Shown one piece after another: positions 1 through 5,690 of a stretch of 21,730 nt of DNA. Origin of the DNA: an uncultured Candidatus Pelagibacter sp. (GTDB lineage Bacteria; Pseudomonadota; Alphaproteobacteria; Pelagibacterales; Pelagibacteraceae); the NCBI GenBank assembly GCA_905612385.1, contig CAJQRR010000060.1, forward strand, positions 1 to 21,730, read 5' to 3'. The translations under genes and the position numbers were made by a program. Below the pieces are notes generated by a model. It was not told where the DNA came from and did not search any database. It worked only from the letters and a program-made list of their open reading frames with translations. Every line of letters starts with the position of its first letter. Position 1 is the stretch's first letter.

Positions 1-675
1 ATATTTTCAGATAAAATTGGCTTATTGATCGCTAGAGATTTATCCAAAACGCATAAAGGCTCTAAGTTTATTGTTGATGTAAAATCAACTGGATTGTACG
101 CAACTGATAAGGTTTTAACTGAGAATGACTGTGAAACCATTTATTGGAAGACAGGTCACTCACACATTAAAAGAAAAGTTAATACTGAAAAAGCTTTAGC
201 TGGATTTGAGAAAAGTGGGCACTTTTTCTTTAATCAGCCTTTAGGTTTTGGATATGATGATGGAATTAATTCAGCAATTCATGTGTGTCACTTGCTAGAT
301 AATGAAAACAAAACTATGCATGAAATTATAAAAGAATTACCTAATACTTTTCAAACACCAACAATGGCCCCATATTGTAAAGATGAAGAAAAATATCAAG
401 TCGTTGAAGAACTCGTTAAACAAGTGAACGTCATTAAAGATAATAAAACTAAAATTGATGACCAGGAGATTAGTGAAGTCCTAACGGTTAATGGTATAAG
501 ATTTTCTTTTAAAGATGGATCATGGGGATTAATTAGAGCCTCATCAAATAAGCCATCTCTTGTAATTGTTACTGAAAGCCCAACTTCAGATGAGAGAAAG
601 AAAAAGATCTTTGATTTTATTGATGACCTTTTACAAAAAACTGGAAAAGTTGGTGAATATGATCAAAAAATATAA
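1..675 (+). CDS. Phosphomannomutase/phosphoglucomutase, C-terminal part (cut by window edge)
   Basis: The reading frame is open from base 1, so the true start lies outside the window; the TTG at 25 is internal. Phosphohexomutases interconvert hexose 1- and 6-phosphates for nucleotide-sugar and envelope glycan synthesis in the cytoplasm. Visible family landmarks: a segment like the domain 2/3 boundary (FSDKIGLLIARDL), then GHSHIKRKV, then KSGHFFF followed by GYDDGI (the sugar-binding E-x-SGH loop and the DDG helix), and a C-terminal RASSNKPSLV in the place of the phosphate-binding R-x-S-N-T-E-P loop. Two of these motifs deviate: the usual G-E-x-S-G-H reads F-E-K-S-G-H, and the phosphate loop has S-N-K for N-T-E. 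The magnesium/serine catalytic half is not in view. The 3' end overlaps the next gene by 17 nt. Family is secure; the preferred sugar is not. Confidence 0.85.
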   Translation: MFSDKIGLLIARDLSKTHKGSKFIVDVKSTGLYATDKVLTENDCETIYWKTGHSHIKRKVNTEKALAGFEKSGHFFFNQPLGFGYDDGINSAIHVCHLLDNENKTMHEIIKELPNTFQTPTMAPYCKDEEKYQVVEELVKQVNVIKDNKTKIDDQEISEVLTVNGIRFSFKDGSWGLIRASSNKPSLVIVTESPTSDERKKKIFDFIDDLLQKTGKVGEYDQKI

Positions 676-934
676 ATATTTACTAATCCTTATTTTTCTT
701 TTTACCTCTAAAAGTCATGCTCTAAGCCCTGAATATGAGAAGGAATTATATATTGGTTGTTACACTAACTCTAAACAATATCTAGGTACAGATGGTGCTA
801 AAATATACTGCCAGTGTACTGTTGATAAATTAAGTGAAAAATTTAGCGATGAAGAGATCGATGAAGTATTCAGTAAAGAGCCTGATGAAATTCAACAACT
901 AACTGAATTTGCAACAATTGCTTGTGAAAAATAA
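659..934 (+). CDS. Small secreted cysteine-containing protein (unknown function)
   Basis: Encodes 91 aa from the ATG at 659, which overlaps the end of the phosphohexomutase gene by 17 nt and suggests coupled translation. An upstream in-frame ATG at 566 exists, but it would place a charged stretch before the hydrophobic segment and lie deep in the preceding gene. Residues 1-21 look like a Sec signal peptide (KK, then a Leu/Ile-rich core, then SHA). The mature part has four cysteines, at 34, 51, 53 and 89, with a C-x-C pair followed by a helical segment of the form KLSEKFSDEEIDEVF. It is probably exported to the periplasm, with disulfides or metal binding possible. I do not recognise a named family, and no function is claimed. 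Confidence 0.7.
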   Translation: MIKKYKYLLILIFLFTSKSHALSPEYEKELYIGCYTNSKQYLGTDGAKIYCQCTVDKLSEKFSDEEIDEVFSKEPDEIQQLTEFATIACEK

Positions 935-983
935 GAAATAAAGAAGCTAGCTAGTAACTAACAATAAGAGTATTTATAAAGCC

Positions 984-1076
984 ATGTTAACTCCAAAAGA
1001 TTATATCTCTCTCTACTTACTAGTTATTGTCTTAACAGTAGTCTCAGTTAACTTCATGTACCGTCTCTATTTCTAG
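984..1076 (+). CDS. Possible 30-aa single-helix membrane peptide
   Basis: An ATG at 984 opens a 30-codon frame ending TAG. It encodes a short polar N-terminus (MLTPKDYIS), one hydrophobic helix (LYLLVIVLTVVSV) and a basic/aromatic tail (NFMYRLYF). It sits alone between a + strand gene and a convergent - strand gene. No good ribosome-binding site is visible apart from an AAAG about 3 nt upstream. Tiny single-helix proteins of this shape are common in streamlined marine bacteria, but the frame could be chance. Confidence 0.35.
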   Translation: MLTPKDYISLYLLVIVLTVVSVNFMYRLYF

Positions 1077-1087
1077 TAATATTTTGT

Positions 1088-2320
1088 TTATTCATCATCA
1101 AGCCTATCATCTTTATGCTCTAATAAGTCTTGCGGAAATATATCTCCAACAGTTCTAGTAAAAGAAGTCACTATTTCTACTAGATTTGTTTTTACCCCAT
1201 TAATAGTTTTAGCTTTGTTAGCCGACATTCTTTCAAATGATGTTCGTTCTTGTGAAAAAATTTTTTCCATGGTTTTTATTTCATTAACCATACTTTTTAT
1301 AGGTAGTTGAAAATTAGGACTATTAAGATTTGCCCAACATTTTTTCATGACATCAGGAATTTCATTATCTTTATTTTCTCTAGTTTTAAAAATTAAAATT
1401 GACCTGATTTTACTAACTATTGCATGTATTATTTGTTCATCCATCGGAATAATTGTAATTGAGTTTCCATGTCTCTCTACATAGCTTGTATATTTATCCA
1501 TGTCAGTTGGTAGACATGCAGCTGAAGCAACAATTATTCCATTACCAATCCCTTTATCTTTCATGTCGTTTAATAGTTTGTCACACCACTTTTCATTAAA
1601 ACTTGTAGTGTCTTTGCTTTCAAAATAAATTTTTGCAATATTTTTTTTTTCTTTATAATTTATTGTTAGTATGCAATCGCCCCCTTTAGCTCCTTTTTTG
1701 ATCTCATCCACGTTATCATCTGGAAATTTTCTTTTTAAGAATTCTTGTAAATTTTCTTCTTGAATTTCACCTTTTAACTCAGACTTTTGGTTTGACATTA
1801 CTGAATTCATTTTATCTGTATTGTCCTTTAATCTTTTATTAGTTATTTCACTTTCTCTTTTTATCTTTAGAATTTCAGCATCGTTTTTTTTTTTTACTTC
1901 TCTTGCTAATTTTTGGGCTTTAAGTTCCTCATTTTTTGCAGCATCAATTTTGGCTTTTTCTATTTCTTTTTGGCTGTTTGCTAGTTGAGCTTTATATTTT
2001 TTGGCAGCTTCTTCTTCATCATTTTTTGCAGCATCAATTTTGGCTTTTTCTATTTCTTTTTGGCTGTTTGCTAGTTGAGCTTTATATTTTTTGGCAGCTT
2101 CTTCTTCAGCATTTTTTGCAGCATCAATTTTGGCTTTTTCTATTTCTTTTTTATTATTATCTAATTGAGATTTGTATTTTTTAGCTTCAATCTGAGATTC
2201 CTTTAAAATTTTTTCATTTTCTAATTTTTTTTTTTCAAAATGAGAGTTAAATGCACTGCCGGCATCGAATTCTTTTTGGCAGTTTGGACAGGTTATTTTT
2301 AAAGCATTTTGCACTATCAT
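1088..2320 (-). CDS. DUF2130 family protein with long coiled coil
   Basis: A 410-aa protein with three parts. Residues 1-30 hold a possible zinc knuckle (C11-P-N-C14, then H27). Residues ~30-190 form a Lys/Glu/Ala-rich coiled coil made partly of 30-residue repeats (units like KYKAQLANSQKEIEKAKIDA). Residues ~190-320 match DUF2130: LKRKFPDDNVDEIKKGAKGG, then D-C-I-L-T-I, FESKDTTSFNEKWCDKLLND, IIVAS and a helical tail. The F-E-S-K-(x)-W-x-x-K-L pattern resembles the E-x-K of restriction-nuclease-like folds, so a DNA-related role is possible but unproven. The start ATG lies 6 nt after a 27-bp element shared with the gene at 3105-3311. The underlying DNA has almost perfect 90-bp tandem repeats. 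Confidence 0.75.
   Translation of the reverse strand: MIVQNALKITCPNCQKEFDAGSAFNSHFEKKKLENEKILKESQIEAKKYKSQLDNNKKEIEKAKIDAAKNAEEEAAKKYKAQLANSQKEIEKAKIDAAKNDEEEAAKKYKAQLANSQKEIEKAKIDAAKNEELKAQKLAREVKKKNDAEILKIKRESEITNKRLKDNTDKMNSVMSNQKSELKGEIQEENLQEFLKRKFPDDNVDEIKKGAKGGDCILTINYKEKKNIAKIYFESKDTTSFNEKWCDKLLNDMKDKGIGNGIIVASAACLPTDMDKYTSYVERHGNSITIIPMDEQIIHAIVSKIRSILIFKTRENKDNEIPDVMKKCWANLNSPNFQLPIKSMVNEIKTMEKIFSQERTSFERMSANKAKTINGVKTNLVEIVTSFTRTVGDIFPQDLLEHKDDRLDDE
1931..2180. repeat. 90-bp in-frame tandem repeat (about 2.7 copies) inside the DUF2130 gene
   Basis: Copy 1 is 1931-2020 and copy 2 is 2021-2110; they differ at a single base (…ttcatc versus …ttcagc). A third copy from 2111 is identical for 40 bases and then diverges to about 2180. 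The period is a multiple of three and adds 30 residues of coiled coil per unit, so copy number can change without breaking the frame. Confidence 0.95.
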
Positions 2321-2326
2321 CTATCT

Positions 2327-2353
2327 TTATCAAAACTCTAACCAGGTGTCTAG
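2327..2353 (-). promoter_or_regulatory. Copy A of a 27-bp bipartite element upstream of the DUF2130 gene
   Basis: Read on the - strand: CTAGACACCT, 7 variable bases, GTTTTGATAA, then 6 nt to the ATG of the gene starting at 2320. The same two 10-mers with identical 7-nt spacing occur at 3321-3347. The TAGACA inside the first 10-mer resembles a -35 box, and a -10 would fall in the A/T stretch by the start codon, giving a very short leader. This copy also carries flanking CCAGG/CCTGG arms (2342-2360). The repetition is seen; a promoter or operator role is inferred. Confidence 0.5.
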
Positions 2354-2368
2354 ATCCTGGAATGATTG

Positions 2369-2533
2369 TTACTTAATAAAATAAATAACTGTTAGAATAA
2401 TAAGGATAATGACAATCCAAATAGCAAGATTAGTTAAGAATTGTTTTAATTTAGAATTAGATTGTAGAAAAGCTGGGAGTACTAATAAGAGTATCCCTAG
2501 CATATAAACAAAGGGTAATATCTGATCCATCAT
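2369..2533 (-). CDS. 54-aa two-helix membrane protein
   Basis: Starts MMDQILPFVYMLG and ends FIK-stop. Two hydrophobic segments (about residues 6-23 and 36-53) flank a short polar loop (QSNSKLKQ). The layout, with the second helix beginning LAIWIVIILIILTVIYF, resembles the N-terminal membrane anchor that precedes the protease domain in alphaproteobacterial retropepsin-like aspartic proteases (TIGR02281 type), but here no protease domain follows and the frame stops. It is oriented with its neighbours, 15 nt downstream of the 175-aa gene. Coding status rests on good start context, coherent hydrophobicity and position; function is unknown. Confidence 0.6.
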   Translation of the reverse strand: MMDQILPFVYMLGILLLVLPAFLQSNSKLKQFLTNLAIWIVIILIILTVIYFIK

Positions 2534-2548
2534 TATACCTAATTTGTG

Positions 2549-3076
2549 TTAAGCAACGATTGTACGAGACCGTCGTTCATTCTGCTTTATTTTATCAAAG
2601 GTTTTCTCTATTATTTTAGCTTTCGGTCTTAGTTCTTCATTATTATCTTTTTCTAAAAGATTTGCCCCAGCTGTTTTATTAAATCCGTCTATTTTTTTAA
2701 AATATTCTTTATTTTTAGATTGTGATTTACTGTACCAAAGGTCTTTTAATTGTTTGGTGTAATCTTCAAGTTTACTCTTATCCCAAGTAATATTTTCTTG
2801 TTTTCTCATTAAATTATAAAATTGGATAAAGTCTTTTGATTTAACCCACTGTCTAATTATATGAGTAAGAGACTTGTCTTTATTTTCTGGATCAAGTTGC
2901 TTTTGTGTAACTATCGCAATAATATTTAATGAATAAGATACTCTATTAACATCATAATTAGATGCATTCCCTTGGTCACACCCCTTTAATAAGCTTAATA
3001 CTTTCTCAAGATCACTGTCTGAATGTGTTAAATGTTCAATTACCTTGTCCCATTTATCTTTTGCAACTTTGCCCAT
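2549..3076 (-). CDS. Hypothetical protein, 175 aa, mostly helical
   Basis: I do not recognise this protein. It begins MGKVAKDKWDKVIEHL and is soluble, charged and predicted helical by eye, with no signal peptide or membrane segment. It has a single cysteine in a KGCDQGNASN loop and a Trp/Tyr-rich middle (RQWVKSKDFIQFYNLMRKQ, then LKDLWYSKSQSKN). The C-terminal third is strongly basic (KAKIIEKTFDKIKQNERRSR), compatible with nucleic-acid contact, though that is only a composition argument. It lies between the DUF1737 gene upstream (28-nt gap) and the 54-aa membrane protein downstream, all on the same strand, so the three may be co-transcribed. Confidence 0.65.
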   Translation of the reverse strand: MGKVAKDKWDKVIEHLTHSDSDLEKVLSLLKGCDQGNASNYDVNRVSYSLNIIAIVTQKQLDPENKDKSLTHIIRQWVKSKDFIQFYNLMRKQENITWDKSKLEDYTKQLKDLWYSKSQSKNKEYFKKIDGFNKTAGANLLEKDNNEELRPKAKIIEKTFDKIKQNERRSRTIVA

Positions 3077-3104
3077 TTATACCTAAAGTTTTTAATTTAT
3101 ACCC

Positions 3105-3311
3105 TTATACTGACGATAACTTAATTTTTTTTGAATACTTTTTCTTAGGAGCATTTTTTATAACAGCTTGAGCACAACGCATTACCCCTCTTTTTTTATC
3201 AAAAGTCATTTTTGGTTCACCATACAATTTCCATCCATTGGATATTGCCTCAGTTACACGATGACAAAATTCTGAAGTGTCATCACTTGTAATAAATCTA
3301 TAAGCTTTCAT
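3105..3311 (-). CDS. DUF1737 family small protein
   Basis: A 68-aa protein matching DUF1737: MKAYRFITSDDTSEFCHRVT, then the Gly-Trp motif in ISNGWKLYGEP, then RCAQAVIKN. The family pattern is Y-R-x-x-T-x-D-D near the start, a central G-W-x-x-x-G and a C-terminal Q-A-x-x-K, all present. Function of the family is unknown; members are short cytoplasmic proteins. A basic tail (KNAPKKKYSKKIK) extends past the domain. The ATG lies 9 nt downstream of the second copy of the 27-bp element, so this gene probably begins a transcript that could continue into the 175-aa gene. Confidence 0.75.
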   Translation of the reverse strand: MKAYRFITSDDTSEFCHRVTEAISNGWKLYGEPKMTFDKKRGVMRCAQAVIKNAPKKKYSKKIKLSSV

Positions 3312-3320
3312 AATTCTAAC

Positions 3321-3347
3321 TTATCAAAACGTAAATCAGGTGTCTAG
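3321..3347 (-). promoter_or_regulatory. Copy B of the 27-bp bipartite element upstream of the DUF1737 gene
   Basis: On the - strand the two 10-mers CTAGACACCT and GTTTTGATAA occur with the same 7-nt spacing as copy A (2327-2353) and end 9 nt before the DUF1737 start codon. The spacer differs (GATTTAC versus GGTTAGA), so the two blocks are conserved independently of their surroundings, as expected for a protein- or polymerase-binding site. The flanking CCAGG/CCTGG arms of copy A are absent here. Confidence 0.5.
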
Positions 3348-3375
3348 GGGATTAGATGGGGTTTAAGTAATCAAT

Positions 3376-3495
3376 CTATTTAAGACGAAATCTAGAACAG
3401 AGAAACTTAAAGATTAAATAGTTAAATCTCCCAAGTCCATAGAAATTGGGTGCAGATTTCTTAGTTTTTACCTTCTTAACTTTTTTCTTCTTCAT
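3376..3495 (-). CDS. Possible 39-aa strongly basic peptide
   Basis: The frame opens MKKKKVKKVKTKK and continues with an aromatic segment (APNFYGLGRFNYLIFKF) and an arginine-rich end (CSRFRLK). The first half is nearly all lysine and the second half is amphipathic. The start codon lies inside the last 20 nt of the zinc-ribbon gene, so it would be translated from the same message. A CCCAA/TTGGG inverted repeat (3430-3450) lies within it and could be either coding coincidence or a weak hairpin. Coding status is unproven. Confidence 0.4.
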   Translation of the reverse strand: MKKKKVKKVKTKKSAPNFYGLGRFNYLIFKFLCSRFRLK

Positions 3496-3640
3496 GGCTG
3501 ATATGGTTTTGTGTTTCATTTGAATGCTTAAGATTATAACAATCCGTGCAAAGTAAGATCACTTCAGGGCCTGAGCTTACTTGTGTTAAGATGGCTGTAT
3601 CATCTCCACACTCACTGCAGCCTGATAAACTTTTTTTCAT
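3476..3640 (-). CDS. 54-aa zinc-ribbon protein
   Basis: The frame MKKSLSGCSECGDDTAIL… contains two C-x-x-C knuckles, C8/C11 and C31/C34, separated by 19 residues, followed by a hydrophilic Asn/His/Glu-rich tail. That spacing is typical of a small single zinc ribbon, a fold used for nucleic-acid or protein contacts. Its ATG overlaps the TGA of the preceding membrane protein gene (ATGA), a strong sign of coupled translation and of being a real gene. The basic 39-aa frame overlaps its 3' end. I cannot assign a target or process. Confidence 0.65.
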   Translation of the reverse strand: MKKSLSGCSECGDDTAILTQVSSGPEVILLCTDCYNLKHSNETQNHISHEEEKS

Positions 3641-3819
3641 TTATGTTTTTTACGAGTAATTTCATTAATCTTATCAATATAATTTTTTATCTCAGGGTTA
3701 TCTGGAGTTTTATTATCTTGCTTGGGGTTCTTCTTTCTTTGATAATAATAATAGATAGGCATAACAACAGATAAGGAAACGATAATAATTGCTAGTATAA
3801 TTTCAGAAGTTGTAACCAT
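3637..3819 (-). CDS. Small membrane protein with one N-terminal helix, 60 aa
   Basis: Read from the ATG at 3819: MVTTSEIILAIIIVSLSVVM, then IYYYYQRKK and a charged tail ending RKKHK. One transmembrane helix (residues 6-22) carries a basic aromatic juxtamembrane region and a ~30-residue cytoplasmic tail rich in Lys/Asn/Asp. An alternative ATG at 3837 would add MSLNIK and overlap the DUF4396 gene by 10 nt; the inner ATG leaves an 8-nt gap and was preferred. The stop overlaps the zinc-ribbon start. Unknown family. It could serve as a membrane tether expressed together with the zinc-ribbon protein, which is only inference from coupling. Confidence 0.6.
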   Translation of the reverse strand: MVTTSEIILAIIIVSLSVVMPIYYYYQRKKNPKQDNKTPDNPEIKNYIDKINEITRKKHK

Positions 3820-3827
3820 TTTAATAT

Positions 3828-4265
3828 TTAATGACATGCTTGATTGAATTTTTTAAGTCTCCAGTAATTATATGGCCATGGTGTTAAAAAGCCAACCATT
3901 AACATAATGGGTACTACCCACCATGTAAGTTGGGCTCCACCAGTTAAAAAATAATCTGTAGCATTCATAGAGATTTCCATACTAACCATTGAGATAAAAC
4001 TCATGCCACAAGCTGTCTTTAACGCACTGATAAAATCAAACTTTTGCTTCATTAAAATATAGGTTTCAAGCATAATGCTAGTGAGCAAACCATTAATGAT
4101 TGCTAAAGTCATAACACCTAAAACTGGAAAAGGAATTTTACTTAGTTGAAAAAATAATATGGTTCCAAAATCTCCAATAGAACAACCAACAACACACCAC
4201 ATCGTATTTTTTGCACTAGTTCTCCAGCTATGCTTGCATCCCCAATGAAAAGTATCTGTTGCCAT
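3828..4265 (-). CDS. DUF4396 family integral membrane protein
   Basis: A 145-aa protein with four likely membrane segments. It shows the DUF4396 signature: an N-terminal Trp/Cys/His region (FHWGCKHSW), the H/W-C-x-x-G-C-x-x-G-D motif (C24, C28, then GD), a central MEI (SMEISMNATDYF), and a C-terminal PWPYNYW. The conserved Cys/His/Met residues suggest metal binding, possibly copper or heavy metal, but the family's role is not established as far as I know. The gene begins 5 nt after the stop of a c-type cytochrome gene, so the two are almost certainly one operon, which argues for a redox or metal-linked membrane function. Confidence 0.75.
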   Translation of the reverse strand: MATDTFHWGCKHSWRTSAKNTMWCVVGCSIGDFGTILFFQLSKIPFPVLGVMTLAIINGLLTSIMLETYILMKQKFDFISALKTACGMSFISMVSMEISMNATDYFLTGGAQLTWWVVPIMLMVGFLTPWPYNYWRLKKFNQACH

Positions 4266-4270
4266 ATATT

Positions 4271-4699
4271 TTATTTACTTAAATTTATTTGATGTTGATA
4301 ATAGTCATCTGGCCAAAAACTTTTAATGTAGGCTAAAACTGAATCTATATCTTTGTCACTAAGGTTATCTTTAAAACCACCCATCTTCCCTTCATAATCG
4401 CTGATTATTCCAACTAATCCATATTTAATAATTTTATGTAGTGTTTCATCATCATGGTGCCAAGTGTGACCCGTACCATTTAAGGGGGGTGCTTTTCTAT
4501 GACCATCTTCATCAACGCCCTTCCAGTTTTCAGCTCCAGATAAATTAACCTGATGACAGCTTGCACAATTATTTTGGTATGCAATTTTGCCTCTAACAAT
4601 CATTAATTCAGAATCTCTTGTTATTGGAAAATGATTATCTGAGTAAGAAATATTACTTAATGATATAAATAGAGTTAAAATTAGTAGTGTTTTTTTCAT
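4271..4699 (-). CDS. Secreted class I c-type cytochrome
   Basis: A 142-aa protein with a Sec signal peptide (MKKTLLILTLFISLSNISYS, cut near residue 20) and a single haem site C45-A-S-C48-H49. The likely distal methionine is M106 in EGKMGGF, followed by a C-terminal helix of the usual form SDKDIDSVLAYIKSFWP. Between the haem site and the Met is a His/Asp-rich insert (GTGHTWHHDDETLH). It is probably a small periplasmic electron carrier. It is the first gene of a pair with a DUF4396 membrane protein 5 nt downstream, and may be that protein's electron donor or acceptor. The start lies in a 78-nt divergent spacer shared with the EamA permease. Confidence 0.88.
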   Translation of the reverse strand: MKKTLLILTLFISLSNISYSDNHFPITRDSELMIVRGKIAYQNNCASCHQVNLSGAENWKGVDEDGHRKAPPLNGTGHTWHHDDETLHKIIKYGLVGIISDYEGKMGGFKDNLSDKDIDSVLAYIKSFWPDDYYQHQINLSK

Positions 4700-4777
4700 A
4701 ACAACTAAATTTATATATTAAAATTGTTAGATTAATCTTATATTTTTTTAAGATTGACTGATTATAAGTGTTTATTA

Positions 4778-5662
4778 ATGAACAGTTTTATCTTATTTAT
4801 TGTCACACTTTTTTGCTGGTCCCCTACTTGGTATGTTATTAAATTTCAATTAGGTTACGTTGATCCATTAGTATCTGTATTCTATAGGTTTTTAATTGCT
4901 GCAATAATTATTTTTGTTTATCTAATTTATAAGAAGAAAAATCTTAAGTTTTCTTTAAATCAACATGCATGGTTTTTGCTCTTTGGTATTTGTCTTTATT
5001 CTCTAAATTATGTTTTCTTTTATCTATCAAATACTTATTTAATAAGTGCATTTCCAGCAGTTGTCTTTTCAACGGTAGTTATTATGAATATTTTAGGAGA
5101 AGGATTTTATTTTAAAAAGAAACCTTCTTTAAAAACTTTACTTGGTGCAACCATTGGGATGACTGGAATTATAATCATTTTCAGTGATGAGATTTTCAAT
5201 TTTAGCTTAGCAAATGGAACTCATGTTGGATTATTTTTAGCATTACTTGGTACGTTTTGTGCATCAACAGGAAATATGGTTTACCAGAGAAACTTAAATA
5301 ATAATTTTTCATTAATACCAACACTTGCGTATGCAATGCTTTATGGATCACTAGTTACTTTGTTAATCACACAGATAAAAGGTACTGAATTATTATTTGA
5401 ATATAGCTTTAGTTACATCGCATCTCTTGCTTATTTATCTATCGTAGGTTCAATATTTGCTTTTATCTTTTATTTAAGATTATTAGAGAAAGTTGGAGCT
5501 GGACGAGCTGGTTATGTAGGTGTGGTAATGCCAGTACTTGCTTTGTTAATCTCAACTGTATTTGAAAACTTAGAATGGCAACAAGATTTGATAATAGGCT
5601 TACCTATTTTAATTATTGGAGCTGTACTTGTTATTAATCAGAAAATTATACCTGTAAAATAA
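4778..5662 (+). CDS. EamA/DMT superfamily permease
   Basis: A 294-aa protein from the ATG at 4778 (a TTG at 4754 would add only 8 polar residues). There are ten hydrophobic helices in two homologous five-helix halves, as in drug/metabolite transporters: an N-terminal FCWSPTWYVIKFQLGYVDPL…FYRFLIA (the conserved P-x-x-x-x-x-x-R of EamA) and a second-half end at EKVGAGRAGYVGVVMPVLAL with its following helix. Such proteins export or import small metabolites through the inner membrane; the substrate cannot be read from sequence. It stands alone on the + strand, divergent from the cytochrome gene and convergent with the pentapeptide gene. Confidence 0.85.
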   Translation: MNSFILFIVTLFCWSPTWYVIKFQLGYVDPLVSVFYRFLIAAIIIFVYLIYKKKNLKFSLNQHAWFLLFGICLYSLNYVFFYLSNTYLISAFPAVVFSTVVIMNILGEGFYFKKKPSLKTLLGATIGMTGIIIIFSDEIFNFSLANGTHVGLFLALLGTFCASTGNMVYQRNLNNNFSLIPTLAYAMLYGSLVTLLITQIKGTELLFEYSFSYIASLAYLSIVGSIFAFIFYLRLLEKVGAGRAGYVGVVMPVLALLISTVFENLEWQQDLIIGLPILIIGAVLVINQKIIPVK

Positions 5663-5668
5663 TATAAT

Positions 5669-5690
5669 AATTCCTAAGAATTTTTTATTT
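5669..5690 (+). terminator. Short hairpin plus T-tract between convergent genes
   Basis: A 5-bp stem AATTC/GAATT with loop CTAA (5669-5682) is followed by a T-rich run (TTTTTTATTT). It lies 6 nt after the permease stop and reaches the stop of the opposing pentapeptide gene. The stem is short and A/T-rich, so this is a weak intrinsic terminator at best. Confidence 0.4.

Noticed and set aside
1936..2184. Open + strand frame rich in Phe/Leu/Gln across the DUF2130 repeats
   Set aside because: It is the antisense of the 90-bp coding repeats and owes its length to that repetition; no start context and no independent family.
3425..3457. Inverted repeat ATCT-CCCAA … TTGGG-tgc-AGAT as a terminator or small RNA
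   Set aside because: It lies inside a plausible small coding frame, has an 11-nt loop and no U-tract; kept only as a remark there.
4730..4739. Palindrome AGATTAATCT between the cytochrome and EamA genes as an operator
   Set aside because: Only 10 bp and all but four bases A/T in A/T-rich DNA; expected by chance without conservation data.
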